A program made the position numbers and the translations under genes. Below, one piece after another: positions 34,225-42,671 of a stretch of 64,000 nucleotides of DNA (the first letter of the stretch is position 1; every line of letters starts with the position of its first letter). The stretch is from assembly GCF_004115155.1 (NCBI RefSeq), contig NZ_RDSM01000001.1, forward strand, positions 1,054,001 through 1,118,000, given 5' to 3'. The notes under the pieces are model-generated. The model was not told where the DNA came from. It worked only from the letters and a program-made list of their open reading frames with translations, and did not search any database. This DNA is from Granulicella sibirica. Lineage in GTDB: Bacteria; Acidobacteriota; Terriglobia; Terriglobales; Acidobacteriaceae.

Positions 34225-34366
34225 ATAGCTGACATAATTATAGATATAGCTTTTAGCATCGGCAGAACATAAGTGCCCTTCGCGACCGGTCTCGAAGCTC
34301 TCGCAACTCATAACACCACGCGGTGCGTAGAAGCCCCCTCCTTCTAACCAGGACACACACAACGCA

Positions 34367-34558
34367 CTAAAAGCGGAGGGCGTCCATCATTGCATGGGGG
34401 TGCTTCGAGTGAACGTAGAATTTGGGCCTCCACGCGATCACCTGTTGAGGATCGACCGCTACATGCGAGGCATAGGCTTCCTTCGTGATGACGACCTGGA
34501 GCAGATCAGCAATCCATTTTCGAAAGAGACTGTCTGGAGCGGATTGTGGCTTGGTCAA
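34367..34558 (-). CDS. Possible small HTH-like protein
   Basis: 63 residues starting at a TTG, lying just upstream of the terminase-like gene on the same strand. The segment FRKWIADLLQVVITKEAYAS could be a helix-turn-helix. No ribosome site was seen, and the opposite strand is also open. Low certainty. Confidence 0.25.
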   Translation of the reverse strand: MTKPQSAPDSLFRKWIADLLQVVITKEAYASHVAVDPQQVIAWRPKFYVHSKHPHAMMDALRF

Positions 34559-34573
34559 TGCGCGGCTGAATGC

Positions 34574-34622
34574 GAAGAAGTTCAGGCTCTAGTCTTCACA
34601 GTGCTAGAGCCTGAACTTCTTC
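34574..34622. repeat. 19-bp perfect inverted repeat
   Basis: Arms 34574-34592 and 34604-34622 (GAAGAAGTTCAGGCTCTAG and its complement), 11-nt spacer. No T run on either side, so it is not a classic terminator. It lies upstream of the beta-helix gene. Confidence 0.8.
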
Positions 34623-34762
34623 CAGGTTCGATTGGGAGTAAGCAGGCAGGGAAAACTCTAGTGACAGCATTCAAACGCTTCGAATCGATCGTCGCTGTCA
34701 ATCAAGAGGGGCCGTCGAGATCGCGTGCGCTACCGATTCAGTCGTTATGTTTAAACTGGGTT

Positions 34763-36133
34763 TTGCGTAAGCTCGTCTGCTCTGCCAAGCCGGATTGGTT
34801 CGCTTCGTCGATCGTCCGGCTGCTTGTTATAACTCTGTTCTTCCTACGCGCTGAGGCTTCCGCGCAACACCCGATCACCGAAAAGGGACCTACCACCAAC
34901 GTGAGTTCTTTCGGGGCGAAATGTGACGGCACGACTGATGACACCGCAGCGTTTCAGGCTGCGGCTAATGCTGCGCGCGACGCTTTTAGAACCGGACAAA
35001 CCTCACAGGTACTTACCTTTCCAATGAGGGGCTGTGTGATCGGTGGTCAAATAACTCTCTACTCCGGAACTCACCTACGGGGCGGCGGAACGATCCTTGT
35101 GCCTGTCCAGAGGGGTCACACCCTGTATACACAGAATTCAGACGATGTGAGCATCACAGGAGTCAATATCGTGGTGATAAAGCCTGGCGTGGGAGGTCCT
35201 GACACGGCAGCTATTGCTTGGTATGCAGTGGGTGATTCTTCCCTACACACATCGTTCTATGTTCAAAAATGTAACGTTCGTAATAGTGGTTGGGGCATTT
35301 TGGCGGTTTATAACAATGGAACAGGATCACTGACCGATGTCGATATTTCAGACAACATCGTCACGAGCGACGAAGTCTATACAAATGGAGATGGAATCCA
35401 CGTTGCAGGCAAGGTGTCGGGTATCAAGATCCATGACAATCGTGTTCTCAACCGGGGGGATGCTGGGATTGCTCTTACTAGTGAATTCACGAACGGCGAG
35501 AGGTATGTCCTCTCTGGTGCGATTGTCTCCAACAACATCCTCCTCGAAGACCGGGTTGGATTGGATGATTCAGGGGCGACGGATGCGGTTTGGAGAGGCA
35601 ACCATGTTCGCGCCACGATTGTTCCCAGGGTGAGCCCTCAGAATCCGGCGTTCCGGCAGATCTTTTATGGCCGCACTTACCCGACGGGAGTCCAGACGCT
35701 CAACAACGATTTCACTAGCGGTGATAATTCCGGGGCATCCGCAACCGTCAAGATCGATCCGATGAATCCAGGGCAAACCAGATGGCCGGATCTTCATAGC
35801 AGTTTCGAAAAAAACGTCATCCACGGCCCTAACGCCCCTCTTTATATTCGTGGAAGCGGCTTGTCGGTCAAAGACAACACATTTTCGAATGGGGGAGCCT
35901 TCATCATCGACTACGACGGGTCTGCAGATCAGGTTGCTACGTCGAATATCGAGCTTGGCACAAATAAGTGGCTCGCTCCCGGCTCGATCAGGTTCGGTCG
36001 CGGGTGCGGTCTGTATTCGAACGTCCACCTGCAGCCGCAGTCCGGCCACAATCCCTTGCACTACGAGAACCTTCCCTGCATAGGTAAGCAAAGCTTTACT
36101 CCAGCGGATGATTCACCGAAAGGCAAACACTAA
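34763..36133 (+). CDS. Exported right-handed beta-helix (pectate-lyase-like) protein
   Basis: About 456 residues if started at TTG 34763. The open frame continues up to 34394, but the first 120 residues look non-coding and contain the 19-bp inverted repeat. A signal-like helix (IVRLLVITLFFLRAEASAQ) precedes VSSFGAKCDGTTDDTAAFQAA, the classic opening of pectate-lyase-superfamily beta-helices and phage tailspikes. Repeated strand-turn units follow (VDISDNIVTSDEV, IKIHDNRVLNRGDAGIAL, SNNILLEDRVGLDDSG). Probable polysaccharide-active cargo; lyase or hydrolase activity cannot be told. Confidence 0.75.
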   Translation: MRKLVCSAKPDWFASSIVRLLVITLFFLRAEASAQHPITEKGPTTNVSSFGAKCDGTTDDTAAFQAAANAARDAFRTGQTSQVLTFPMRGCVIGGQITLYSGTHLRGGGTILVPVQRGHTLYTQNSDDVSITGVNIVVIKPGVGGPDTAAIAWYAVGDSSLHTSFYVQKCNVRNSGWGILAVYNNGTGSLTDVDISDNIVTSDEVYTNGDGIHVAGKVSGIKIHDNRVLNRGDAGIALTSEFTNGERYVLSGAIVSNNILLEDRVGLDDSGATDAVWRGNHVRATIVPRVSPQNPAFRQIFYGRTYPTGVQTLNNDFTSGDNSGASATVKIDPMNPGQTRWPDLHSSFEKNVIHGPNAPLYIRGSGLSVKDNTFSNGGAFIIDYDGSADQVATSNIELGTNKWLAPGSIRFGRGCGLYSNVHLQPQSGHNPLHYENLPCIGKQSFTPADDSPKGKH

Positions 36134-36277
36134 CGAGCGTCCCTGGCAGATCACAGGCTGGCGGGTGGTCGGGGCGATGTTGAAGCCGGGCGGGAGCAGC
36201 TCGTCATCGGCCGGATTGCTCCGGAAGTATTCGGTGATTGCCTGCTTCTCGTCGACGCAGTAGTAGCGGCCGCACAT
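36113..36277 (-). pseudogene. SRAP (HMCES/YedK-like) gene fragment
   Basis: Starts MCGRYYCVDE, with the catalytic Cys2 of SRAP proteins that crosslink abasic sites, and keeps FNIAPTTRQPVI including the conserved Asn. Full-length proteins are about 200-230 residues; this one ends after 54, with the last nine residues read through the antisense 3' end of the beta-helix gene. The rest of the gene is missing, so a module junction lies near 36134-36145. Preceded by a small gene on the same strand. Confidence 0.75.
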
Positions 36278-36279
36278 GG

Positions 36280-36477
36280 CTATAGGAACTCCGCCCGGGC
36301 AGCTTTGAGGGCGGCGTAGGCAGCCTCTAGGGCTTCCTGTGCGTTCGCGATGGCCTCCGCCTGCGGCTTTGTTAGGTTGTCTATACCTGGAACATCTAGA
36401 ACGGGCTGGAGAATCTTGAAGTCGTTCCAGGTCGTTTGAATCAGGTGAGAAAGCACGGCTTTGATCTCGGCTTGCAT
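36280..36477 (-). CDS. Small helical protein, unknown
   Basis: 65 residues, ATG 36477 with GGAG upstream. Amphipathic helices rich in Ala/Glu (AQEALEAAYAALKAARAEFL). It sits 2 bp before the SRAP fragment and was probably in an operon with it. Confidence 0.55.
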   Translation of the reverse strand: MQAEIKAVLSHLIQTTWNDFKILQPVLDVPGIDNLTKPQAEAIANAQEALEAAYAALKAARAEFL

Positions 36478-36611
36478 GATGATCTCCGGAAGAACAGGCT
36501 ACCATCCGCTTCCGTTCGTTCACCCCCGTCAATCCGTTACGCCCCATACATGTTGAAAATCCATGCATCCAGCCGAACGGCTCCTGTCGTCATAGGCGGA
36601 GGGAGTGCACC

Positions 36612-36797
36612 ATGAGCGATGAAAAGCCATTCGAACTAGTTGCGCTCGGAATTGTCGGGACGGACCGATTGACCGGCGATAGTCTGATCGTGGAATTCAG
36701 CGACCACACTTCGGCGACCTTTACCGCTGAGGAGCTCGCAGACTGCGCGCCTGATCGCCGCCGAACCGACACGGAATCGTTGCCCATCGAAGAGTAA
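36612..36797 (+). CDS. Small acidic protein, unknown
   Basis: 61 residues with a strong ribosome site (GGAGGGAG) before ATG 36612. Beta-rich core (ELVALGIVGTDRLTGDSLIV) with FSDHTSATFTAEEL and an acidic C-terminus. The composition suggests a small beta domain; no family recognised. Confidence 0.55.
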   Translation: MSDEKPFELVALGIVGTDRLTGDSLIVEFSDHTSATFTAEELADCAPDRRRTDTESLPIEE

Positions 36798-36847
36798 CCC
36801 TTCCCTGACAGCACCTTCCTTATCACTTGCAAGCGCCCCGGAGGCCC

Positions 36848-37012
36848 ATGCTCAGCACGCTCCTTTTCCATTGCCCCGGTTGCAAACATGTCTGGCCGGT
36901 GCCGGACACCCTCGCGGACAGGCCAGCGACTTGCCCGAAGTGTGGCGAAGCCTCTGGTCCTGAGGGCTTCGCTTACACGACCCTCGCGACGAAAGGGCGT
37001 GCGGGTTCGTAA
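36848..37012 (+). CDS. Small zinc-ribbon protein
   Basis: 54 residues. ATG 36848 is preceded by GGAGG at a 5-bp spacing. Two knuckles, HCPGCKHVW and TCPKCGEA, form a CxxC-x15-CxxC zinc ribbon. It may bind nucleic acid or protein. It belongs to a run of tiny genes in the element. Confidence 0.65.
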   Translation: MLSTLLFHCPGCKHVWPVPDTLADRPATCPKCGEASGPEGFAYTTLATKGRAGS

Positions 37013-37077
37013 CCTTTTCATCAATGACCGGCGGCCCATCTCCAAAGAGACGGAACCGCCAGCCTGCATACCCCACT

Positions 37078-37203
37078 TTAGCGTTTAGGGGGTTTAGGTG
37101 GTTGGATCTTCGTTTCAGGCTTATGCTTGGCGTCCTTCGCAAGGATGATTTTGCTTAGAACTCCCTGAATCTTCAGCGTCGGGGGGGTACGTTTGATCGG
37201 CAT
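37078..37203 (-). CDS. 41-residue basic protein
   Basis: Reads MPIKRTPPTLKIQGVLSKII, then a Lys/Pro-rich tail ending PPKPPKR. An ideal AAAGGAG ribosome site lies 9 bp before the ATG. Strongly basic, probably nucleic-acid binding or a small antagonist peptide. It is convergent with the zinc-ribbon gene. Confidence 0.5.
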   Translation of the reverse strand: MPIKRTPPTLKIQGVLSKIILAKDAKHKPETKIQPPKPPKR

Positions 37204-37322
37204 GGTTCAACTCTCCTTTGGGCGGATGCCCGTAAGGGTATGGCAGATGTTGTCGGACTCGGTCAAACCGGCAGCTCGGCGATTGTGGATTCATTCGCTT
37301 CTTCTTCGCCTAGACTGGATGC

Positions 37323-37646
37323 ATGGGTGGACGGCGAGCAGTCCCGATCAACGACGGTTCACAGGAAACGAAACCTCGCGAGTCAGCGCCTTCAAGAGAG
37401 GCCGATCCGGAGTCGATAGCCCACATTACTATCGAGACGCCCGTAAATGCTCCACCGCTTACGCCGGACGAGCGCCAGGTGCTTGTCATGGCTTCTATCA
37501 TTGCGGCAACCCTGATCGGCGAATTCGAACTGAAGGAGTTCGAGGGTGCGCGCTCACCTCGGTTCGTGTCGGCGATTCGCAAGGCGTTCTCCACGGCCCG
37601 AGCGCTGCTGGTTCACGCGCGGAACGAATCCGGCCGGGGCAAATAG
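37323..37646 (+). CDS. Hypothetical protein
   Basis: 107 residues, with a polar disordered first half and a helical second half (LTPDERQVLVMASIIAATLI, PRFVSAIRKAFSTARALLVH). No clear ribosome site. Chosen over the overlapping 176-residue frame because its composition is protein-like. Function unknown. Confidence 0.45.
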   Translation: MGGRRAVPINDGSQETKPRESAPSREADPESIAHITIETPVNAPPLTPDERQVLVMASIIAATLIGEFELKEFEGARSPRFVSAIRKAFSTARALLVHARNESGRGK

Positions 37647-38130
37647 AAGCCGCTGCTCAGCGGTCTCGTTTTTCGGTTAACCCCCCATACGCATCAAAAC
37701 CGAATTGCACTCTCGGGTTTTAGCCGATAGTTTGGGCTAAATTACTTGCAGTCGCGCGACAAGCTGGAACCCCACTCTGACGCACCTTGCTTAGGGGGCA
37801 GAGGGTGAGCCTACCCCACCCTCGTCTCTGACACCCCGACTTCTCGCCTGAATTCACGTCATCCAGCCTGATGGACGCCAATTGGTCGAGGCACTGAGGC
37901 GGGAGGGGAGAGGGGTTAAGCCTTAGGAGTTGGCATCCGTACAGCATCGTTCTTCTGAGACGAGCCCCTGACCCCATATGGGTACCCCCAGGAATCATCT
38001 ACCTAAGCGAGCATCCGACTCTCGGCTTTCGCGGCGTAACAAGAAGCGACAAGTTACCACTAGACGAGGCAAGCAGATAGTGTTACAGTTACTTCAACGT
38101 TGGTAGAAGCATATGTAACGAGGTGCGACG
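37647..38130. other. 484-bp gap upstream of serine recombinase
   Basis: No supported gene. Close to the recombinase start, GTTACA (38080-38085) and TGTAAC (about 38114-38119) form a spaced inverted repeat that may be regulatory. Confidence 0.35.
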
Positions 38131-38871
38131 ATGGCAAACGGGAAATTTGTCTCTTACCTGAGAGTCTCTACAGCGCGGCAAGGGGCGAGTGGCTTGGGTC
38201 TCGAAGCGCAGCGCGAGGCCGTAACCCGATTCTTAAATGGGGGAAAATGGACTCTGGTCCAAGAAGTCATGGAAGTGGAGAGTGGTAAGAAGAACGACCG
38301 CCCCGCGATCGCTGAAGCTCTCCGACTCTGCCGTCTTCATAAGGCGACTCTCATAATTGCCAAGCTTGACCGTCTCGCCCGTAACGTGCACTTCATCAGC
38401 TCGCTCATGGAATCGGGCGTGGAGTTTATCGCTTGCGACTTTCCGGAGGCGAATCGCCTAACGGTGCATATACTCGCGGCGGTAGCAGAGCATGAGGCCA
38501 GCATGATTTCCGCTCGTACAAGGTCAGCTCTTGCAGCGGCGAAGGCGCGGGGACGGATCTTGGGAGGACAGAGAGGACCCTTAGACCGTATGGCAGCAAT
38601 GTCAAGGAAAGGAACAGTTGCTAGCGGTGTTGCTCGGAGTAAAACAGCCGCCAAGCGCCGGGATGACCTTCTTCCGGTAATTCTAGAACTGCAACAAAAG
38701 GGTGCCGGGTCGCTACGGGCGGTCGCGAGAGGATTAGACTTGCTCGGCTTGACCACCTCTCAGGGGGGAAGATGGTCAGCTGTTCAGGTGCAAAGAATTC
38801 TCCGTAGGAAACAGGATCTAGTTCTAAGCTCTGACCATGATCCGGACAATGTTCGGGATCCAAATCCATAA
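38131..38871 (+). CDS. Serine recombinase (resolvase family)
   Basis: 246 residues. The N-terminal catalytic domain has nucleophile S13 in YLRVSTARQG, the IIAKLDRLARN helix and the long E-helix region EHEASMISARTRSALAAAK. A C-terminal helix-turn-helix (SLRAVARGLDLLGL plus VQRILRR) binds DNA. GAGG precedes ATG 38131. The size fits resolvase/invertase-like enzymes rather than large integrases. It may resolve or invert DNA within the element or mark a second inserted module. Confidence 0.9.
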   Translation: MANGKFVSYLRVSTARQGASGLGLEAQREAVTRFLNGGKWTLVQEVMEVESGKKNDRPAIAEALRLCRLHKATLIIAKLDRLARNVHFISSLMESGVEFIACDFPEANRLTVHILAAVAEHEASMISARTRSALAAAKARGRILGGQRGPLDRMAAMSRKGTVASGVARSKTAAKRRDDLLPVILELQQKGAGSLRAVARGLDLLGLTTSQGGRWSAVQVQRILRRKQDLVLSSDHDPDNVRDPNP

Positions 38872-38937
38872 CCCCGCATGGTTAATCCAAGTATATGATG
38901 TTTGACCTCCGGTACCCTTTTGATTACAATCAAGATT

Positions 38938-39435
38938 ATGCCTAGAGTTATCAGCATGGGGCGACATCTCGCTGATTTCCTAACCGAGCTTGACGTTAGC
39001 ATAAGCGAGATTGAGGGTCACATTGACCGACTAAGCAAGCTTAGGGATCAGTGGGTTGCCGCTCGCAAAAAAGCCGGTGAACTTGGGGAGCTGGTTCATC
39101 GTCGCGGAGGAGAAGAATTACCTGTATATCTGAATCAGAACGGACAACTTGCTGGTTTTGTTAGTCCGGCGTTACAAAAACCCGGCGTCAGCGATCCACT
39201 GTGGAAGCAACTCGCCTTTCTGATGCGATCAGAGTCTTTCACCATACCTGAGGCGATCAAAAAGCTAGAGGGTTCTGCAGGCAGAGATTTAGGAAAGAAC
39301 GGCTACCAGAAGATAAGGAACTCGATTCTTCGGCACGGCGAAACATTTAAAAAGAATGAGAATGGAACGTACGACGTAATCATCACCGGGCTTTCAGGAG
39401 GTCCTCCAAGCTTGGAGAAGTTACTAGAGTTGTAA
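38938..39435 (+). CDS. Coiled-coil plus winged-helix-like protein
   Basis: About 165 residues from ATG 38938 (ATG 38956 is possible). A helical coiled-coil-like N-terminus (LTELDVSISEIEGHIDRLSK, LRDQWVAARKKAGELGELVH) is followed by a C-terminal region (FTIPEAIKKLEG, YQKIRNSILRHGETFKKNEN) that resembles a winged helix. It precedes the trypsin-like protease by 101 bp and may be its partner. No family recognised. Confidence 0.6.
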   Translation: MPRVISMGRHLADFLTELDVSISEIEGHIDRLSKLRDQWVAARKKAGELGELVHRRGGEELPVYLNQNGQLAGFVSPALQKPGVSDPLWKQLAFLMRSESFTIPEAIKKLEGSAGRDLGKNGYQKIRNSILRHGETFKKNENGTYDVIITGLSGGPPSLEKLLEL

Positions 39436-39536
39436 TCAGGTGGATAGATCTGTTTGAGATGATTACCTGTTGAAGCGAGCGTTCTCCCGAGCCAAGGATG
39501 TCGTTCACCAAGAATGCTTAGGAACGGGTTTAAAAC

Positions 39537-40376
39537 ATGCGGTCGCATTTTGCCCATAAGGACGAGGTAAAGTTCACTATGCTGAGCGTTGAACCGAGAA
39601 AATTCCACCAAGTAGTTTCGGATCTGAGGAGAGCGGTATTCAGTGTGATTAGGGATAGGCCGAATTTGGCTGGAAACGTCGACTCGGCTGCCTTAGGTAC
39701 TGGATTCTTTATTCGGCCAGACGTTTTTATGAGTTGCGATCATGTAATGAACCCTACTGCGGCACCCCATCAAGCGGGAGACTCGTACCGGCTAATTGCA
39801 AATCTTATGGGCGACGACGCCACGGTGCACGTTGTTCAGACTCCACAGATTGGAAGGGAGCTTTCTCTTTTTCCCGAGCTTGATCTCGCAGTCTTACAGG
39901 TTCCAAATGCCCCGGATCAGGAATTCGCCTCTATCTGTTACAGTGACGTCCTTGTCGGCCATGAGATCGGCGTGGTTGGTTATCCACTAGCCAAACTCGG
40001 AACGGACGCGGGCGGCAATCTTCTTCTTGATGGACTAATTTATAGGGCAGGGCGGGGCGTAATCACTGGGAGATTCTCAGGAGACCTCAATGGGAATGCA
40101 ACCGCGATACCTCTACTAGAGGTGAACTTCATGTTCGTAAGCGGAAATAGCGGCGGTCCGGTGTTCGACCCCGAAACAGGACGCGTACTAGGCATGGTTC
40201 AGGGGATCCAATGGTTTAAGATCGCGGAACAACTCGTGGCCGTAAACGCAGCCCCCGGTCAGTTGCCGCTAGGAATTCCGCCCGTCTATGTTGCCCCGGT
40301 TCTCGCCGTCTACTCCAGAGCCATCAAGCTTGATTGCTTCCGGACGGTGCTCGACGGGTTTGGAATTACTGCCTAA
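39537..40376 (+). CDS. Cytosolic trypsin-like serine protease
   Basis: 279 residues with a complete triad: H69 (MSCDHVMN), D116 (PELDLAVLQV) and S205 (SGNSGGPVF). There is no signal peptide or membrane segment, unlike the usual DegP/HtrA exports, and no PDZ domain. ATG 39579 (Met15) may be the true start. Cytosolic trypsin-like proteases occur as effectors in several anti-phage systems; on a mobile element next to a coiled-coil gene, that is an attractive but unproven role. Confidence 0.8.
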   Translation: MRSHFAHKDEVKFTMLSVEPRKFHQVVSDLRRAVFSVIRDRPNLAGNVDSAALGTGFFIRPDVFMSCDHVMNPTAAPHQAGDSYRLIANLMGDDATVHVVQTPQIGRELSLFPELDLAVLQVPNAPDQEFASICYSDVLVGHEIGVVGYPLAKLGTDAGGNLLLDGLIYRAGRGVITGRFSGDLNGNATAIPLLEVNFMFVSGNSGGPVFDPETGRVLGMVQGIQWFKIAEQLVAVNAAPGQLPLGIPPVYVAPVLAVYSRAIKLDCFRTVLDGFGITA

Positions 40377-40904
40377 ATCCATGCGGTCACTGATCCGCGC
40401 AATCCTGCCAGTATTCGAGACATAGGTTATTCCACGCCCGTCGTCCATAGAGCACATGATCGTGTTGTTCAAGATAACGTTCATCGGGGCATGCCTCATC
40501 GATATGATGCAACTTTTCGTGGTGACGTGCAAGAGGGAAAACGAGGAGGTATCCAATACATTTACATTCAGCCGGAGTGAAGATCGCTCTTTCATATCGC
40601 TCTCATCGGCCGTGACTGTAAAGTCACGATCCTCATAAGAATGAAAGTTATCAAACGCTCCAAGACGGTGATGTACCACCCTCGGGGCATTTCACTACAA
40701 CTTGCAGAGGATTCGAGTCCCTTTCCGTTGTCTAGCGGGCTGCTCATGGCCTGAGCCTCGCAGGTGAACCCAATCCCATGATGGGAATTTTGTAGGGAGT
40801 ACCCACTTGTACCTGATTGTGTCTGCCAATACCTTCAACTGAGAACAGGGTGCAAATACAAGCACTTGCAATCGACCACAATTGTGTATCCACACCCTCT
40901 CTGA
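40377..40904. other. Right end of element, no supported gene
   Basis: 528 bp. The short frames here lack ribosome sites and coding character. It probably contains integrase arm-binding sites next to attR, but none could be named. Confidence 0.4.
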
Positions 40905-40945
40905 GATTATGAGTCCGCTGCTCTAACCAATTGAGCTATAGGCCC
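40905..40945 (-). repeat. attR: displaced tRNA 5' half
   Basis: Perfect 41-bp copy of tRNA positions 1-41 (28021-28061). The 3' half is missing on the element side. The sequence to the right is the original upstream region of the tRNA. Confidence 0.9.
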
Positions 40946-41000
40946 GTCGTGCAAGGTTGGGAAGACAAGCGGCCTCCAAGCCACGAAGGAAGATAGTCCC

Positions 41001-41006
41001 ATATTA
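41001..41006 (-). promoter_or_regulatory. Candidate stranded tRNA promoter (-10)
   Basis: Minus-strand TAATAT, 56 bp before the displaced tRNA 5' half. A clear -35 is lacking. It would have driven the tRNA before integration. Confidence 0.3.
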
Positions 41007-41022
41007 GACGATCCGGACAGCC

Positions 41023-41286
41023 TTACTTGACCGTCGCAGAGCCAGGACTGACATTCGCATCTTCAGGCGCGGATGGATTCAGCCGGCCAAGCGCATTCTC
41101 GGGTGTTGTCGAATGCACAGCGGTCTGCCCCGGCCCAGCCGTGGACGGGTTATCGCCCTTCGATCCGGATGGTTCGACCGCCGCCTTATGCTCCGAGGGC
41201 GGAGTCTTCAGAGGAGCGCTGACGACCCCTTCATGCTTCGCTGCGTTCTGAATCTCTTCCGGGCGCTGATTCGATTCCTGCGGCAT
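41023..41286 (-). CDS. Small disordered hydrophilic protein
   Basis: 87 residues rich in Pro, Ser, Gly, Ala and Glu (MPQESNQRPEEIQNAAKHEG and following), with no hydrophobic core, so intrinsically disordered. ATG 41286 has GGAG 8 bp upstream. It is the first host gene beyond attR. Function unknown. Confidence 0.5.
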   Translation of the reverse strand: MPQESNQRPEEIQNAAKHEGVVSAPLKTPPSEHKAAVEPSGSKGDNPSTAGPGQTAVHSTTPENALGRLNPSAPEDANVSPGSATVK

Positions 41287-41531
41287 CTTAACTCTCCAGT
41301 CTGGCCAGTCGCTATTCCTGAGTCTTCTCAGGCATGTTTGACGGCCTTTTTTCTCAGATGCGCATTCGCGAGCGGCTTGGGGATGCGGCCCTCAGTTTTT
41401 CGAAGCTTCCCCCGCCAGTACCGCGGGCTGTCGCAGTAGATGCAACTGGGGTGCAGTAAACTGATCGGGAACGTAAAGGGACTGGATTAAACGCTAAACA
41501 GGCGCTCCAGGACCTCCGGGATTGGAGTCTT

Positions 41532-42671
41532 GTGAGCGGAAGTAACTGCATTCTTGTAACGGGCGGCACGGGCTTTATCGGGTCGAACTTTGTCCTCGAT
41601 TGGATGGGAGCGGGTCCAACCACCTCGGGTAAGCCAACCTCCGATACCGGCATTATCAACCTGGATCTCCTCACCTACGCCGGAAACCCTGCGAACCTGG
41701 CCGCTATCGAGGGCCGTCCGGGATACACGCTGGTCCACGGTGACATTTGCGACGCAACTCTCGTCGCCGAGACTCTGGACAGATATCAGCCGAAGGCTAT
41801 CGTCCACTTCGCTGCCGAAAGCCACGTCGACCGTTCCATCGTCGGCCCGGAAGCCTTCCTCAAGACCAACATCGACGGAACGTTCACCCTCCTAAATGCC
41901 GCCCGCAGCTACTACGAACGACTGACCGGCGAGAAGAAGGAAAACTTCCGCTTCCTGCACGTCTCGACTGATGAGGTCTACGGCACACTCGGTCCGCACG
42001 ATCCCGCCTTTCACGAGAAGACGCCCTACGCCCCTAACTCCCCCTACGCCGCTTCCAAGGCCTCGTCCGACCACCTCGTCCGCGCCTGGGTCCACACCTA
42101 CAAGCTTCCCTGCATCATCACCAACTGCTCCAACAACTACGGACCGTTCCAGTTTCCCGAGAAGCTCATCCCCCTCATGATCACGCACGCCCTCAACGGG
42201 AAGCCTCTTCCCGTCTACGGCGACGGCCAGCAGATTCGCGACTGGCTCTACGTCTCCGACCACGCCAGCGCGCTCGTCGCCGTGCTCGAACGCGGCCGCA
42301 TCGGCGAGACCTACAACGTCGGCGGGGGCAACCAGCGCAGCAACCTCGCTGTCGTCGAGACCATCTGCGCCCTGCTCGACGAGCTCCGGCCCGACTCAAA
42401 GTTCGCCCCTCACAGCCAGCTCATCACCTACGTCAAGGATCGTCCCGGCCACGACCGCCGCTACGCCATCGACGCCCGCAAGATCGAGTCGGAGCTCGGG
42501 TGGACTGCCTCCGAGAGCTTCGAAACCGGCCTGCGAAAGACCGTTGAGTGGTACCTCGCCAACCCCGGGTGGATCGAGAACGTGACCAGCGGCGCCTACC
42601 AGCAATGGGTCCAGAAGAACTACGGCGACCGCACCGGCATCGCGCCGGCTTCGGAAGTGGTGGCTCGATGA
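41532..42671 (+). CDS. rfbB: dTDP-glucose 4,6-dehydratase
   Basis: Second step of dTDP-L-rhamnose synthesis. Rossmann motif [10 protein letters not shown] near the N-terminus, the catalytic STDEVYG region, YAASKAS (Tyr-x3-Lys), and [17 protein letters not shown]. 379 residues. GTG 41532 is preceded by GGAG. Overlaps rfbA by 4 bp, so rfbB-rfbA-rfbD form a tight operon. Confidence 0.96.
   Translation: MSGSNCILVTGGTGFIGSNFVLDWMGAGPTTSGKPTSDTGIINLDLLTYAGNPANLAAIEGRPGYTLVHGDICDATLVAETLDRYQPKAIVHFAAESHVDRSIVGPEAFLKTNIDGTFTLLNAARSYYERLTGEKKENFRFLHVSTDEVYGTLGPHDPAFHEKTPYAPNSPYAASKASSDHLVRAWVHTYKLPCIITNCSNNYGPFQFPEKLIPLMITHALNGKPLPVYGDGQQIRDWLYVSDHASALVAVLERGRIGETYNVGGGNQRSNLAVVETICALLDELRPDSKFAPHSQLITYVKDRPGHDRRYAIDARKIESELGWTASESFETGLRKTVEWYLANPGWIENVTSGAYQQWVQKNYGDRTGIAPASEVVAR

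Noticed and set aside
34394..34762. N-terminal extension of the beta-helix gene
   Set aside because: No protein-like composition, contains a 19-bp perfect inverted repeat, and a signal peptide begins later; kept only as an uncertainty of the start.
36590..37069. 159-residue minus-strand frame across the tiny genes
   Set aside because: Arg/Ser-rich shadow; the plus-strand frames have good ribosome sites and a zinc ribbon.
40269..40679. 136-residue minus-strand frame at the element's right end
   Set aside because: Overlaps the end of the protease gene, has no ribosome site and no recognisable pattern.
40905..40945. Second copy of the CAT tRNA
   Set aside because: Only positions 1-41 are present; there is no 3' half, so it is an attachment-site remnant and not a gene.
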